From Chloracidobacterium sp. (GTDB lineage: Bacteria; Acidobacteriota; Blastocatellia; Pyrinomonadales; Pyrinomonadaceae): a stretch of DNA of 64,000 bases. A program made the translations under genes and the position numbers. How positions within the stretch are numbered: the stretch's first letter is position 1; the number at the start of each line of letters is the position of its first letter. The notes under the pieces were generated by a model. It was not told where the DNA came from, searched no databases, and saw nothing but the letters and a program-made list of their open reading frames with translations. This document shows, piece after piece, positions 48,521 through 57,076 of the stretch. The stretch spans positions 992,001-1,056,000 of the forward strand of contig JADJWM010000017.1 of the NCBI GenBank assembly GCA_016716365.1, given 5' to 3'.

Positions 48521-50416
48521 TCACTGAACGGCCGCGATATCGATCTTGTCGCTGTTCGAGAACTGGTCCAGCACCTCAAACACCTGCAGGGCGTAGCTTA
48601 CGTTCCCGAACGGTGCCGAGACCTGGACGCCGGCGATCACATCGCGGACCTCCAAAAGCGATTCGCGGGCGATCGCGATGCCTTCCTCGCGGGCAAACTC
48701 TTTGTCCTTTTCCGAAGCCACTCGCATTCGCTCAAGGATCTCAGGCGTGACATTTACGCCGGGAACCTCATTGTGCATGAATTCCGCATTTCGATAGCTG
48801 ACCAGCGGCCAGATCCCCGCGACGATCGGGATCTTGACGTGCTCGATCTTCCTCAGGAACGAACGAAGCTGTTCAGTGTCGAAAACGGGTTGTGTGATCG
48901 CGTATTCCGCCCCGGCCTCGACCTTCCATTCGAACCTCCGGATCTCTTCCTCAAGATTGACCGCGCCCGGATTCACTCCGACCCCGATGGAAAAAGCCGT
49001 CGGCCGCCCGATCGGATTGTTCCCGAGGTCCAGGCCGTGGTTCAGTTTGTTCACCATGTTGGTGAGGCCGATGGAATCGATATCGAAAACGGCGGTCGCG
49101 TCCGGGTACGGGCCCATCTTTGGCGGGTCACCGGTAATGATCAACAGATTGTGGAGGCCCAATGCAGCCGCACCAAGCAGGTCCGACATCATTCCAAGCA
49201 GGTTGCGGTCCCGGCAGCAGTAGTGAAGCACGGCCTCGATCCCGACCTCGCGTTCGACCAATACCGCGGTCGCCTGTGCAGACATCCGGGTTTGTGCACG
49301 CGGCCCGTCGGGAATGTTGACCCCATCGACCCCGGCCTCTTTTAAGAGTCGGATCGAATCAAGCGTTTTCTGGGCATCGCATCCCTTTGGCGGCAGCACC
49401 TCGACCGACGTGACAAACTCACCCCTTGCGATCTTTCGTCCCCAGGCCGAACGCTCTTCGGCCGGGACAACGCTCACGTCCACAGGTTTGAGTTCTGCAA
49501 CTTTGGCGGGCTCGCTTCGGACCGTCGAAACCGAAACGCGGGGGCTGACCGAACGTATGGACTCCGCGATCAGCTTGATGTGCGTGGGCGTGGTCCCGCA
49601 GCAACCGCCGACAAACTTGGCTCCGGCCTGAACGAATCGCCGCGAAAATTCGGCCATGTATTCCGGAGATCCCATGTAAAACTGGCGGCCCTGGACGTCA
49701 CGCGGCAATCCCGCGTTCGGCTGGGCCGAGAGCGGCTTCGATGTAACACCGCGCATGTTCTCGAGCGCGTGCAGGACGTGTGTCGGCCCCATTCCGCAGT
49801 TCAAACCGATCACCTCAACGTCCAATTTGTCCAGATCACTCGTAAAGGATTCGGGGGCCGTTCCGAAGGTGGTTTTCAAATCGGCCTGTATCGTCATTTG
49901 CGCGATTATCGGCAGGTCCGTCAGCTCTCGGATCGCCTTTATAGCCTGTTCGATCACCGACAACTCTGAAAAAGTTTCGAGGATGAAGAGGTCCACGCCG
50001 CCCTCAAGCAGTCCTTCGGCCTGTTCTTTATAGATCTCTTTCGCTTCGTCGAAGGAGGTGGGCCCGTATGGCTCGATCCGCAGGCCGAGCGGCCCGATCG
50101 ACCCGGCAACGAATGCATTGCCGTTTGCAGCACTGCGTGCAATACGCGCCGCCGCGACGTTGATCTCGCGAACTTTCGATTCAAGCCCGTACGGCTGCAG
50201 CTTGTGCCGCGTCGCACCGAATGAGTTTGTTTCGATGATGTCCGCCCCGGCCCTTACGTATTCCTCATGGACCTCGCGCACAAGATCAGGGGCCGTAAGA
50301 TTAAGCTCGTCGTAACTTCGGTTTATATAGACGCCCTTTGTATAGAGCTGGGTCCCGACGGCCCCGTCGAATACATACACCCGGTCAGAATCAAGCAATT
50401 CGCGGAAATCTTTCAT
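48521..50416 (-). CDS. Bifunctional homocysteine S-methyltransferase/methylenetetrahydrofolate reductase
   Basis: 631 residues. The N-terminal half (about 1-305) is a homocysteine methyltransferase: VFDGAVGTQLY, IIETNSFGA, and zinc ligands Cys207 (LNCGMGP) and Cys272/Cys273 (GGCCGTTPTH). The C-terminal half (about 330-600) is MTHFR: TSVEVLPPKGC, VDGVNIPDGPRAQTRMSAQ, YCCRDRNLLGMMSDLLGA, LLIITGDPP, QPVFD. The fusion resembles Bacillus YitJ and couples 5-methyl-THF production to methionine formation. The gene stands behind a ~570-base leader with a SAM-II-like riboswitch and terminator, so it should be turned off by SAM. Confidence 0.95.
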   Translation of the reverse strand: MKDFRELLDSDRVYVFDGAVGTQLYTKGVYINRSYDELNLTAPDLVREVHEEYVRAGADIIETNSFGATRHKLQPYGLESKVREINVAAARIARSAANGNAFVAGSIGPLGLRIEPYGPTSFDEAKEIYKEQAEGLLEGGVDLFILETFSELSVIEQAIKAIRELTDLPIIAQMTIQADLKTTFGTAPESFTSDLDKLDVEVIGLNCGMGPTHVLHALENMRGVTSKPLSAQPNAGLPRDVQGRQFYMGSPEYMAEFSRRFVQAGAKFVGGCCGTTPTHIKLIAESIRSVSPRVSVSTVRSEPAKVAELKPVDVSVVPAEERSAWGRKIARGEFVTSVEVLPPKGCDAQKTLDSIRLLKEAGVDGVNIPDGPRAQTRMSAQATAVLVEREVGIEAVLHYCCRDRNLLGMMSDLLGAAALGLHNLLIITGDPPKMGPYPDATAVFDIDSIGLTNMVNKLNHGLDLGNNPIGRPTAFSIGVGVNPGAVNLEEEIRRFEWKVEAGAEYAITQPVFDTEQLRSFLRKIEHVKIPIVAGIWPLVSYRNAEFMHNEVPGVNVTPEILERMRVASEKDKEFAREEGIAIARESLLEVRDVIAGVQVSAPFGNVSYALQVFEVLDQFSNSDKIDIAAVQ

Positions 50417-50425
50417 AACTTAGGT

Positions 50426-50461
50426 TCGGGCCTTCGGACTTTGGCCTTCGGTCTTCGTCTT
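50426..50461. repeat. Degenerate heptamer tandem repeat (CTTCGGN unit)
   Basis: Consecutive 7-base units (TTCGGGC, CTTCGGA, CTTTGGC, CTTCGGT, CTTCGTC) lie just upstream of the methyltransferase/MTHFR start codon. They share period, but not sequence, with the repeats at 14579 and 59777. Confidence 0.65.
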
Positions 50462-50516
50462 GAAGGTGCCTATCGCACGGAGATAAGCATTCAGTTTCGG
50501 TGTCAACTTTTCAACA

Positions 50517-50868
50517 GGGGGGGCCCGGGGGGACCCCCCCGTGCTTCTTCCCGAAACCCCCCCGGGGGGGGGGGGGGGAGACCCGGTGGCGTTTTGGGGA
50601 GGGGGGCCCCCCCGAAACCCCCCGGAAACCCCCCCGGCCCCCCGGGCGCCCCCCCCCCCCGGCGCCGGGGGGGGGGTGGCCCCCGGGGGGGGGGGGCGCG
50701 GCCCCCCCCCCGGGCCCGGGAGGGGGGCCCCCCCGGGGGGGCCCCACCCCGGCCGCCCGCCGCCCGGAGGGCGGACAGTTTCTACACCCCCTGTTCTCGC
50801 AGTTCTTCCCCCCCCCCTGGGGGGGCCCCTGGCCCGCCGCCCGGGGCCCCGGAAGGGGAAACAAAAGC
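50517..50868. other. ~350-bp G/C homopolymer block, likely sequencing or assembly fault
   Basis: The sequence consists almost only of runs of 4-14 G or C, unlike anything else in the window, with normal DNA on both sides. All frames give meaningless Gly/Pro/Arg-rich translations. It lies within the leader between the riboswitch terminator and the start codon of the methyltransferase/MTHFR gene. True sequence may be missing here. Confidence 0.85.
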
Positions 50869-50881
50869 CAAAGACCAAACA

Positions 50882-50911
50882 ACAAAAGAAAAATCTCGCC
50901 GAACAGCGAGA
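50882..50911 (-). terminator. Riboswitch-controlled intrinsic terminator
   Basis: On the minus strand TCTCGC (50911-50906) pairs with GCGAGA (50899-50894), loop TGTTCG, followed by TTTTTCTTTTG. The left arm and loop include CGCTGTT (50908-50902), which is exactly complementary to AACAGCG (50941-50935) at the 3' end of the aptamer. The two pairings exclude each other, so this is a textbook terminator/antiterminator pair. Confidence 0.8.
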
Positions 50912-50934
50912 CTTTCAAAATATCTTCCGGTTGA

Positions 50935-50990
50935 CGCTGTTTAGCAGTTTATTTAACGTGGTCGCAAGTCGCAATAACTCACCACGATGT
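50935..50990 (-). ncRNA. SAM-II-like riboswitch aptamer
   Basis: On the minus strand the order is: CGTGGTGAG (P1 5' side), a loop ending in CTTGC, CCACGTTAAA (P1 3' side plus the conserved U/A-rich strand), and CTGCTAAAC. P1 pairs CGTGGT (50986-50981) with ACCACG (50962-50957). The conserved SAM-II core elements GUGGUGA, CUUGC, CCACGUUAAA and GCUAAA are all present, in order and in spacing. SAM-V riboswitches share part of this core and are the alternative. It lies between a promoter and a terminator upstream of a methionine-synthesis gene, as expected for a SAM sensor. Confidence 0.8.
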
Positions 50991-50999
50991 CTTAGGCAA

Positions 51000-51028
51000 A
51001 TAATCGGCTAACCGGTGTCATCTGTCAA
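51000..51028 (-). promoter_or_regulatory. Promoter for the SAM-regulated leader
   Basis: On the minus strand a consensus TTGACA (51028-51023) is followed after 17 bases by GATTAT (51005-51000). The start of transcription would fall just before the riboswitch aptamer. Confidence 0.65.
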
Positions 51029-51044
51029 GCCGAATTAACGGTCC

Positions 51045-51704
51045 TCATTTTGCGGCCGTCGGCTTTTCGCCTGAGGCGAGCTTGCCGTAAAAGGCATAAC
51101 TCGCCTGCGGGCCGTCGATATCAAGCCGCCAGTGCGTGTAATCCTGAACGTCGTCGCAGCCGACACCGCGTCCCTGAAGGACGAGCGTGTAGCTTGTCCC
51201 TTTAGCGAGTGCGGGGCGGAAGATGCCCGTGGCCGCCGTCACGCCGCCCTTGAAGCGATACTCTTTGTAGAGCAGCGGCCCGTTCGGCCGGTCCTCGACG
51301 TCGTGGATGTCAACCTTGAAGTTCGTCATCTTCAGCGGCAGCGGGAGCGTAAGTACGCCCTTTCTTCCCGCGGTCGATCGCATCTCGAACCGCCATTGCT
51401 TGCCCGTGAATCCGCTCGCAAGGTCGAATTCATCGAACGTCGTCATATGCGCCTCGACCTCTGCATCCTTTGCTACCTCATCAAGGCCCCTCATCGTATC
51501 GAAGCCGGCCTCGGTCGTGTAAAGCTTCGCCTCCCGAGCGAACCTCACCTCTTTCAGCAGGTCCAATTCGAACGTCCTCGGTTTATAGGTCGAAAGGAAG
51601 TAGGTTCCGGGCTCGGCGCAGCAGGCACAGGCCAATGCCGCTACCGGGGACAAAATGAAGATCGCCGTCAGGGCGAAAGATAATGTGATGGTCCTTTTGA
51701 TCAT
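51045..51704 (-). CDS. Secreted protein of unknown function with N-terminal Cys cluster
   Basis: 219 residues from the ATG at 51704, which has a strong GGAGGG ribosome site and begins a signal peptide (TITLSFALTAIFILSPVAALA). The mature end starts CACCAEPGTYF, a cysteine group that could bind metal or carry a lipid. No family is recognised. Strand-like segments and a C-terminal HWRLDIDG suggest a beta-rich fold. It follows mutM after about 43 bp and may be co-transcribed with it. Confidence 0.8.
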   Translation of the reverse strand: MIKRTITLSFALTAIFILSPVAALACACCAEPGTYFLSTYKPRTFELDLLKEVRFAREAKLYTTEAGFDTMRGLDEVAKDAEVEAHMTTFDEFDLASGFTGKQWRFEMRSTAGRKGVLTLPLPLKMTNFKVDIHDVEDRPNGPLLYKEYRFKGGVTAATGIFRPALAKGTSYTLVLQGRGVGCDDVQDYTHWRLDIDGPQASYAFYGKLASGEKPTAAK

Positions 51705-51747
51705 GGCAGGTCCCTCCGAAAACAAATGCGTTGGCGCAGCCGAAAAA

Positions 51748-52578
51748 CTATCTTTGGCACTTCGGGCAGTAATATGTCGATCGCTGACCTTGTTTTATAC
51801 GGCGGATCGGGGCCGAGCAAGTCCGGCAGGGCCCGCCCTCTCGTTCATAAACACGCCAGTCGCCGCTCGCTCCGTCGCCGTAAACTCCTTCGCCGATCGC
51901 GGCCGGGTTCGGCGTCCGTCCGCTCACCTCGGCAAGTGCCTCGGCCAGGACGTCGACGATGCACCTGTGGAGCCGCTCGATCCTCACGCCGGGCACGTTC
52001 CGGGCTTTTCGTTTAGGGCTGATCCCGGCGCGGAACATCGCCTCTGACGCATAGATGTTCCCCAGCCCGCATACCTTTGTCTGGTCAAGCAGGAATTCCT
52101 TCAGGCTTCGCCCGGACCTCGCGAGCTGTTCACGCAAATATTCGGGGCCGAAATCTTCGGAAAATGGTTCCGGTGCAAGCTTCGCGATCGACGGGTCAAG
52201 GTCCAGACGTGCGGTCTCTATGACCTTCATCAGGCCAAAATGCCGCTGGTCCTGAAACACGAGCCGCGACCCGTCGACGAAGTGCAGGACCGCGTGAGTG
52301 AATTTGGGGTCGTCCGCCTGGCCGTTCAGAAGCATGAATCGCCCGCTCATCCTCAAATGGGTCAAAAGCGTTCGCCGATTGTCGAGATCGAAAAGAATGT
52401 TCTTGCCGCGGCGGTGGACAAAATTGATCTTTGCCCGGTCCAAAAGTCCCCCGAAGTCGGGAATTTGGGAGTCCGGCGCAAGTCGGGCGCGCAGAAGTTC
52501 GGCCGTCGCGATCTTTTGTCCGCCGACGATCCGGTTCAGCTCGCGTGCGACGAATTCGACCTCGGGCAATTCGGGCAT
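51748..52578 (-). CDS. mutM: Formamidopyrimidine-DNA glycosylase
   Basis: 276 residues. The catalytic N terminus PELPEVEFVARELN (Pro2, Glu3) is intact, as is the ...GLGNIYASEAMFRAGISP segment of the helix-two-turn-helix. A C-terminal zinc finger (CRTC...CPKC) is complete. The enzyme removes 8-oxoguanine and formamidopyrimidines from DNA. It follows the NDP-sugar pyrophosphorylase gene after 9 bp, so they are co-transcribed. Confidence 0.95.
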   Translation of the reverse strand: MPELPEVEFVARELNRIVGGQKIATAELLRARLAPDSQIPDFGGLLDRAKINFVHRRGKNILFDLDNRRTLLTHLRMSGRFMLLNGQADDPKFTHAVLHFVDGSRLVFQDQRHFGLMKVIETARLDLDPSIAKLAPEPFSEDFGPEYLREQLARSGRSLKEFLLDQTKVCGLGNIYASEAMFRAGISPKRKARNVPGVRIERLHRCIVDVLAEALAEVSGRTPNPAAIGEGVYGDGASGDWRVYEREGGPCRTCSAPIRRIKQGQRSTYYCPKCQR

Positions 52579-52587
52579 TTTATGAAC

Positions 52588-53628
52588 CTAAACTTTGGAA
52601 TAATCGGGAACGGAAGCCTTGTCGCCCAGCACCGTACCGGCACCGACGATGACATTCCGGCCGATGTAACCGCTCCGGCCGATGATGGCGTCGCGGATCT
52701 CCGCACCGGCTGAAATTCGGGCATGCGGCCAGATGACCGAGCCTTCCACAACAGCTTTTTCGTCGATGTGCACGCCCGGGCCGATCGCCGACCGCTTGAT
52801 CCTGGCACCCGGTTTTATCACCGCCCCGGCTCCGATCACCGACACGTCATCGACGGTCGCGGCAGTGGCTACATCGCTCGATGCGGAACGGTCTATTTCA
52901 AAACCGCCGATCTTCCCGTCAAAAAAGTCGTGATGGGCGTCCAGATAGCTGGCCGGATTGCCGAGATCCCGCCAGTACGAGCCGATCATGTTGTAGCCGA
53001 AAAAGCCCATTTCCCGACGCAGGATCTCAGGAAAAATGTCGTATTCAAAAGACAGGTGTTCGCCTTCGGGCACCAGATCGAGGATCCTTGGCTCGAGGAC
53101 GTAAATGCCTGCGTTGATAGTGTTTATGCCACCACTTGCCGCATCCTCCGGCTTCGGTTTTTCGATAAATCGCAAGATCCGCCCGTCGTCCGCCGTCTCG
53201 ACCAGCCCAAACCGAGACGGATCGTCCACCGAGGCAAGCGTCAATGTCGCGTCGGCCGAATTCTTGCGATGGAACCCGATCACTTTCGCAATGTCCACGT
53301 CGGTCAGGATGTCGCCATTAAGCACGACGGTGGTCTCGTTCAATTCCCCCGACGCAAAACGATAGGCACCGCCGGTCCCGAGCGGGTTTGGTTCAGTTAT
53401 GTAATTAAGAGAAACGCCCAGGTCCGAGCCGTCCCCGAGCAGGTCCTCGATCTTGTCGGGCTGGTAGCTCAGCGAGAGCGTGATGTCGGTGATGCCGGCA
53501 CGCCCGAGAATGTCGATCTGGTAAAGAAGGAATGGCCGGTTCATCACCGGGACGATCGGTTTCGGGGTGTAGACGGTAAGCGGCCTGAGCCTTGTGCCCT
53601 TGCCGCCAGCGAGGATCAATGCCTGCAT
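52588..53628 (-). CDS. NDP-sugar pyrophosphorylase (mannose-1-P guanylyltransferase-like)
   Basis: 346 residues from the ATG at 53628 (the frame is open to 53718). The nucleotidyltransferase domain begins MQALILAGGKGTRLRPLTVYTPKPIVPVMNRPFL and includes VLNGDILTDVDI and GINTINAGIYVLEP. A left-handed beta-helix follows (IGAGAVIKPGARIKRSAIGPGVHI). This two-domain layout fits bacterial GDP-mannose or glucose-1-P thymidylyl/guanylyl transferases; the nucleotide sugar cannot be fixed. It likely feeds surface polysaccharide. Confidence 0.9.
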   Translation of the reverse strand: MQALILAGGKGTRLRPLTVYTPKPIVPVMNRPFLLYQIDILGRAGITDITLSLSYQPDKIEDLLGDGSDLGVSLNYITEPNPLGTGGAYRFASGELNETTVVLNGDILTDVDIAKVIGFHRKNSADATLTLASVDDPSRFGLVETADDGRILRFIEKPKPEDAASGGINTINAGIYVLEPRILDLVPEGEHLSFEYDIFPEILRREMGFFGYNMIGSYWRDLGNPASYLDAHHDFFDGKIGGFEIDRSASSDVATAATVDDVSVIGAGAVIKPGARIKRSAIGPGVHIDEKAVVEGSVIWPHARISAGAEIRDAIIGRSGYIGRNVIVGAGTVLGDKASVPDYSKV

Positions 53629-53740
53629 AATTCGACGACGCCGCCATCCGGCGAAAGTTAAGACTAAAAAATCGTCTCGCAATATGCAAAATCCGTCCCC
53701 CGAGAACGCGTTAAACAACGATGTGCATAGCCCAAACTCA

Positions 53741-53770
53741 TTGACACTCCGTAGTCCGTCATGCTACTTT
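53741..53770 (+). promoter_or_regulatory. Probable promoter of the TPR gene
   Basis: TTGACA (53741-53746) is followed after 18 bases by TACTTT (53765-53770), preceded by TG-C. It lies 110 bases upstream of the TPR-gene ATG. Confidence 0.45.
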
Positions 53771-53879
53771 ATAGGTCGCGGGAGCCTCACATCCCGTTTT
53801 TTGCACCCCAACCACACCTTCAAAAAAATTAGTCGTTCATTTGGTTCCGGTTTCAGGCAGATCTGACAGCGAAGTTTCA

Positions 53880-56102
53880 ATGAGTTTCGACAAGACAAAG
53901 GCCATGCGGAATGCAGAGAAGTATCTCTCTCAGGGCAAGATCCGCGCCGCTATCGGAGAATACGAGCAGGTTGTAAAACATGACACCCGCGATATCGGGA
54001 CGCTGAACATGTTGGGCGACCTGTATTCGAAGAATTCCGATGTCACATCAGCCATCCTCTGCTACGTAGCGGTGGCCGACCATTACGGCAACCAGGGCTT
54101 CTTTCAAAAAGCGATCGCCGTTTACAACAAGATCTCGCGTTTAGATCCCGAATCGGTCAACGTATGGCAAAAGCTGGCCGAACTGCACAAGAAAAAGGGT
54201 TCTCCCGGCGAGGCCAAGCAGCATTATCAGAGGGTTGCGGACCATTTTGAAAAGTCGGGCCGGCGGATCGAGGCACTCGCCGTTTGGAAGGAGATCGCCC
54301 AGCTCGACCCGACGAACACCGACGCGTATCTCAGCCTCGCCGAATCTTATATCAACGAGAACCAGCTCGACGACGCCTTCGACGCGTTCACCGAGGTCGC
54401 CCGCCGGCTGGCCGCGAAAGACCGTCATGACGAAGCGGTCGCTGCCATCGAGAAAGCGCTCGTCATTCGCAAGGACGACACTGCCGCACTGCGTATCTTC
54501 GTAGATTCGCAAGCCGCCCTCGGCTGTGCAAATGTGGCTGCGGAACGGCTCGCGGCTATTTTGCTCGAATCGCCGCACAGCCGCGAGGTGATCTCGCTGC
54601 TCGCCGATGCGCACATAGCTGCCGGTCAGATAGACGAGGCCGAAAAGACGGTCATCCGTCTGGTCGAACTGGACCCGGCCAATTTTCCGCGGCTGCTCGA
54701 ACTTGGCAAGATCTACGTCGAGGCAGGCGACGCTTCGTCTGCGGCTCGCGTCCTGTCGATGTCGTCCGAACATCTTCTTGTCGGCGGCCAGGCCGAAGAG
54801 TTCGATTCTCTGGTCACGGCTCTGCTCGAGCGGGATCCCGCCAACCTGGAAGGTCTCAGGCTCAAGTCGCGTTATTGTTCGTGGCAGCGGGACGAGGACG
54901 CCCTGTGCCGCTCGCTGGAACGCCTTGCCTCGGCCGCACGCGACGCCGGTGCCGTCGAAGACGAGAGGTTCGCATTACAGCAGCTTGCCGGCCTGAGGCC
55001 GCAGGAGACCGAATTTGCCGAGCGGCTTAGAGAGTTGAACGCCGAGCACGGTTTCGACGAAGTCGAGGGAACCGAGAGCCTCTTCGACAAACGCTTCCTT
55101 AAGGGCCCGGCCGCTTCGTTCGACGCCCATCCGGAGGAATACACGGCCCCGGGCGAGGCTCCGCCCGTCGAATACCATTACAATGTTGAAGCGGTGTCCG
55201 TCGATGCAGGATCCGAACCGGTCGAGGAGGTCACCGGCGGGTTCGCCGTTGTCGAACCGGAGGCGGCCGCTCCTGAACCCGAGGTCGCCGCCGAGCCGGC
55301 TGCCCGGGAACCTGCCGACGACAGCGTCCTTCCCCAGCTTCAAAAAGAGATCGAGAGCGTTCGCTTTTATATTGAGGCCGGCTATCTTGAACTGGCCGAA
55401 AAAGCGTCATTCGAACTAAAGAACGACTACGGCGACCGCCGCGAGATCGCCGAGCTTATCGATGAGATCCGAAGCCTTGCGGCCCTGCTCAACGGCGACG
55501 TCGAAACGGAAGGGGCGGCGGCCGACGATGCGGTCACCGAAACCGCCGAAACGGCTTCCGAAACCGTGCCCGAGACCGCGGCCGCATCCGCTCCCGAACC
55601 CGAGGCCGAGGCCGAAGCCGAGCCCGAACCGGAACCGGAAATGGCCGGCGCCGCTTATGATCTCGCCGAACTGCGCAGCGAACTGGGCCTTGACGACGCG
55701 AACGGGTCGGCGAACGGCGATTTCGAGACTTACTTCAACACCGGGACGGCCTATAAGGAAATGGGCCTTGTCGAGGAGGCCATAAAGGAATTCCAGGCCG
55801 CGGCCGCGGCCGTTGGCCCGAACGACGGCACTCGTCGATTCTTCGCATGCGCCAACCTGCTCGGTTTCTGCTTCATGGAGCAAAAGATGCCCGGAGCCGC
55901 GTTAACGTGGTTCGAACGGGCGCTCGAGACCGCTGAACTCTCTCGCGAAGAAAAGCAGGGCATCTGGTACGAACTTGCGATGGCCTACGAAGAGGACGGC
56001 AATTTCGAGTCCGCCGGGCGGTATTTCGAGATGGTCTATTCCGAGGACGCCAACTTTCGCGACGTCAGCGAGAAACTAAAGAGCCTTTCGGTAAATCATT
56101 GA
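53880..56102 (+). CDS. Large cytoplasmic TPR protein
   Basis: 740 residues from the ATG at 53880; no signal peptide or membrane segment is seen. TPR repeats cover about 1-345 (AEKYLSQGKIRAAIGEYEQV, FFQKAIAVYNKISRLDP, AKQHYQRVADHFEKSG, DEAEKTVIRLVELDP). An acidic Ala/Glu/Pro linker runs roughly 440-600, interrupted by a helical segment near 495-555, and a second TPR block lies near 620-735. It probably acts as a scaffold. In Acidobacteria similar proteins occur near motility or secretion genes, but no partner is obvious here. Confidence 0.85.
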   Translation: MSFDKTKAMRNAEKYLSQGKIRAAIGEYEQVVKHDTRDIGTLNMLGDLYSKNSDVTSAILCYVAVADHYGNQGFFQKAIAVYNKISRLDPESVNVWQKLAELHKKKGSPGEAKQHYQRVADHFEKSGRRIEALAVWKEIAQLDPTNTDAYLSLAESYINENQLDDAFDAFTEVARRLAAKDRHDEAVAAIEKALVIRKDDTAALRIFVDSQAALGCANVAAERLAAILLESPHSREVISLLADAHIAAGQIDEAEKTVIRLVELDPANFPRLLELGKIYVEAGDASSAARVLSMSSEHLLVGGQAEEFDSLVTALLERDPANLEGLRLKSRYCSWQRDEDALCRSLERLASAARDAGAVEDERFALQQLAGLRPQETEFAERLRELNAEHGFDEVEGTESLFDKRFLKGPAASFDAHPEEYTAPGEAPPVEYHYNVEAVSVDAGSEPVEEVTGGFAVVEPEAAAPEPEVAAEPAAREPADDSVLPQLQKEIESVRFYIEAGYLELAEKASFELKNDYGDRREIAELIDEIRSLAALLNGDVETEGAAADDAVTETAETASETVPETAAASAPEPEAEAEAEPEPEPEMAGAAYDLAELRSELGLDDANGSANGDFETYFNTGTAYKEMGLVEEAIKEFQAAAAAVGPNDGTRRFFACANLLGFCFMEQKMPGAALTWFERALETAELSREEKQGIWYELAMAYEEDGNFESAGRYFEMVYSEDANFRDVSEKLKSLSVNH

Positions 56103-56156
56103 GCGCTTCCGGCCCGCCTTTTCCGCCGCGGTCGAAAAAGAATATAATTTGACGGT

Positions 56157-56456
56157 ATGGTTGAGAGGCTGACCGTCATTTTTTTTATCATCCTCTGCTT
56201 ACTTTTGGGCGTCTATTTGATCCTGTCTCCGTGGGACACGCTTTTTGGTAACTGGAGCGAAAATTATCTTCTCGTTCTTGTGTCCGAGGGCTCCGGCCTG
56301 CCCGGCATCCAGCGGACGGTCGCCTCGAACTGGTTTCGCGGCGCCGTCACCGGCCTCGGCGTTCTCAACCTGATCATCGCGTTTTGGGAGATCGGTCATT
56401 TCAAACAAAGCGTCGCTCTCCTTCAGGAACACGACGCGAAGCAGAAAAGAAAGTGA
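56157..56456 (+). CDS. Small two-helix membrane protein upstream of thiE
   Basis: 99 residues with two hydrophobic segments (about 4-27 and 61-81) and a basic C-terminal tail (DAKQKRK). No family is recognised. Its TGA overlaps the GTG of thiE, so translation is probably coupled. The position suggests, but does not show, a role linked to thiamine. Confidence 0.7.
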   Translation: MVERLTVIFFIILCLLLGVYLILSPWDTLFGNWSENYLLVLVSEGSGLPGIQRTVASNWFRGAVTGLGVLNLIIAFWEIGHFKQSVALLQEHDAKQKRK

Positions 56457-57076
56457 CCCAGCGAATCGACCTTCCCGCGATCTACTGCATTTCAGAAGGA
56501 CGTTTGACCGACGAGAATTTCCACGCGGCGTCGCACCACCTGCTTTCTCAAGTACGAGCCGCGGCATCGAGTGATGTCTCGATGTTCCAGATCCGCGAAA
56601 AAGCGCTCTCAGACAGCAGGCTCTTTGATCTGGCATCGCAAGCGGTCCGGGCCGCCCGGAATTCGCACCTGAAGATCATCGTCAACGGGCGGGCCGACAT
56701 TGCCCTCGCGGCCGGGGCCGACGGCGTCCATCTGCCGGCGAACGGCGTTCCCACCGATGCGGTCAGGAAATGGGTGCCCGATGAATTCATCATTGGTGTT
56801 TCAACCCACAGCCTGGAGGAGGCGATTCTGGCCCGGGAAGGCGGTGCCGACTTCGCGGTCTTCGGCCCCGTATTCGAGACGCCCGGAAAAGGGCCGGCCG
56901 TCGGCATCGACGCTTTGAAGAATGTCTGCGATGCGGTCGCACCGTTTCCCGTGCTCGCTCTCGGCGGCATAAACGAAGAAAATGCTGGCGAGGCTCTCGC
57001 TGCGGGTGCATCGGGCTATGCCGCGATCACGTATCTTCACCGAAATATCTCCGAAAGTGATCGGACTGGATCTTGA
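56453..57076 (+). CDS. thiE: Thiamine-phosphate synthase
   Basis: 207 residues from a GTG at 56453 that overlaps the previous stop; the open frame extends upstream but runs inside that gene. Motifs are FQIREKALSDSR, IIVNGRADIALAAGADGVHLP, IIGVSTHSLEEAILAREGGADFAVFGPVFETPGK, and LALGGINEENAGEALAAGASGYAAI. It joins HMP-PP and the thiazole phosphate to give thiamine phosphate. thiD follows with a 1-base overlap. Confidence 0.92.
   Translation: MTQRIDLPAIYCISEGRLTDENFHAASHHLLSQVRAAASSDVSMFQIREKALSDSRLFDLASQAVRAARNSHLKIIVNGRADIALAAGADGVHLPANGVPTDAVRKWVPDEFIIGVSTHSLEEAILAREGGADFAVFGPVFETPGKGPAVGIDALKNVCDAVAPFPVLALGGINEENAGEALAAGASGYAAITYLHRNISESDRTGS

Noticed and set aside
50267..51011. Several long Gly/Pro/Arg-rich open frames across the G/C block
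   Set aside because: They exist only because G/C runs contain no stop codons.
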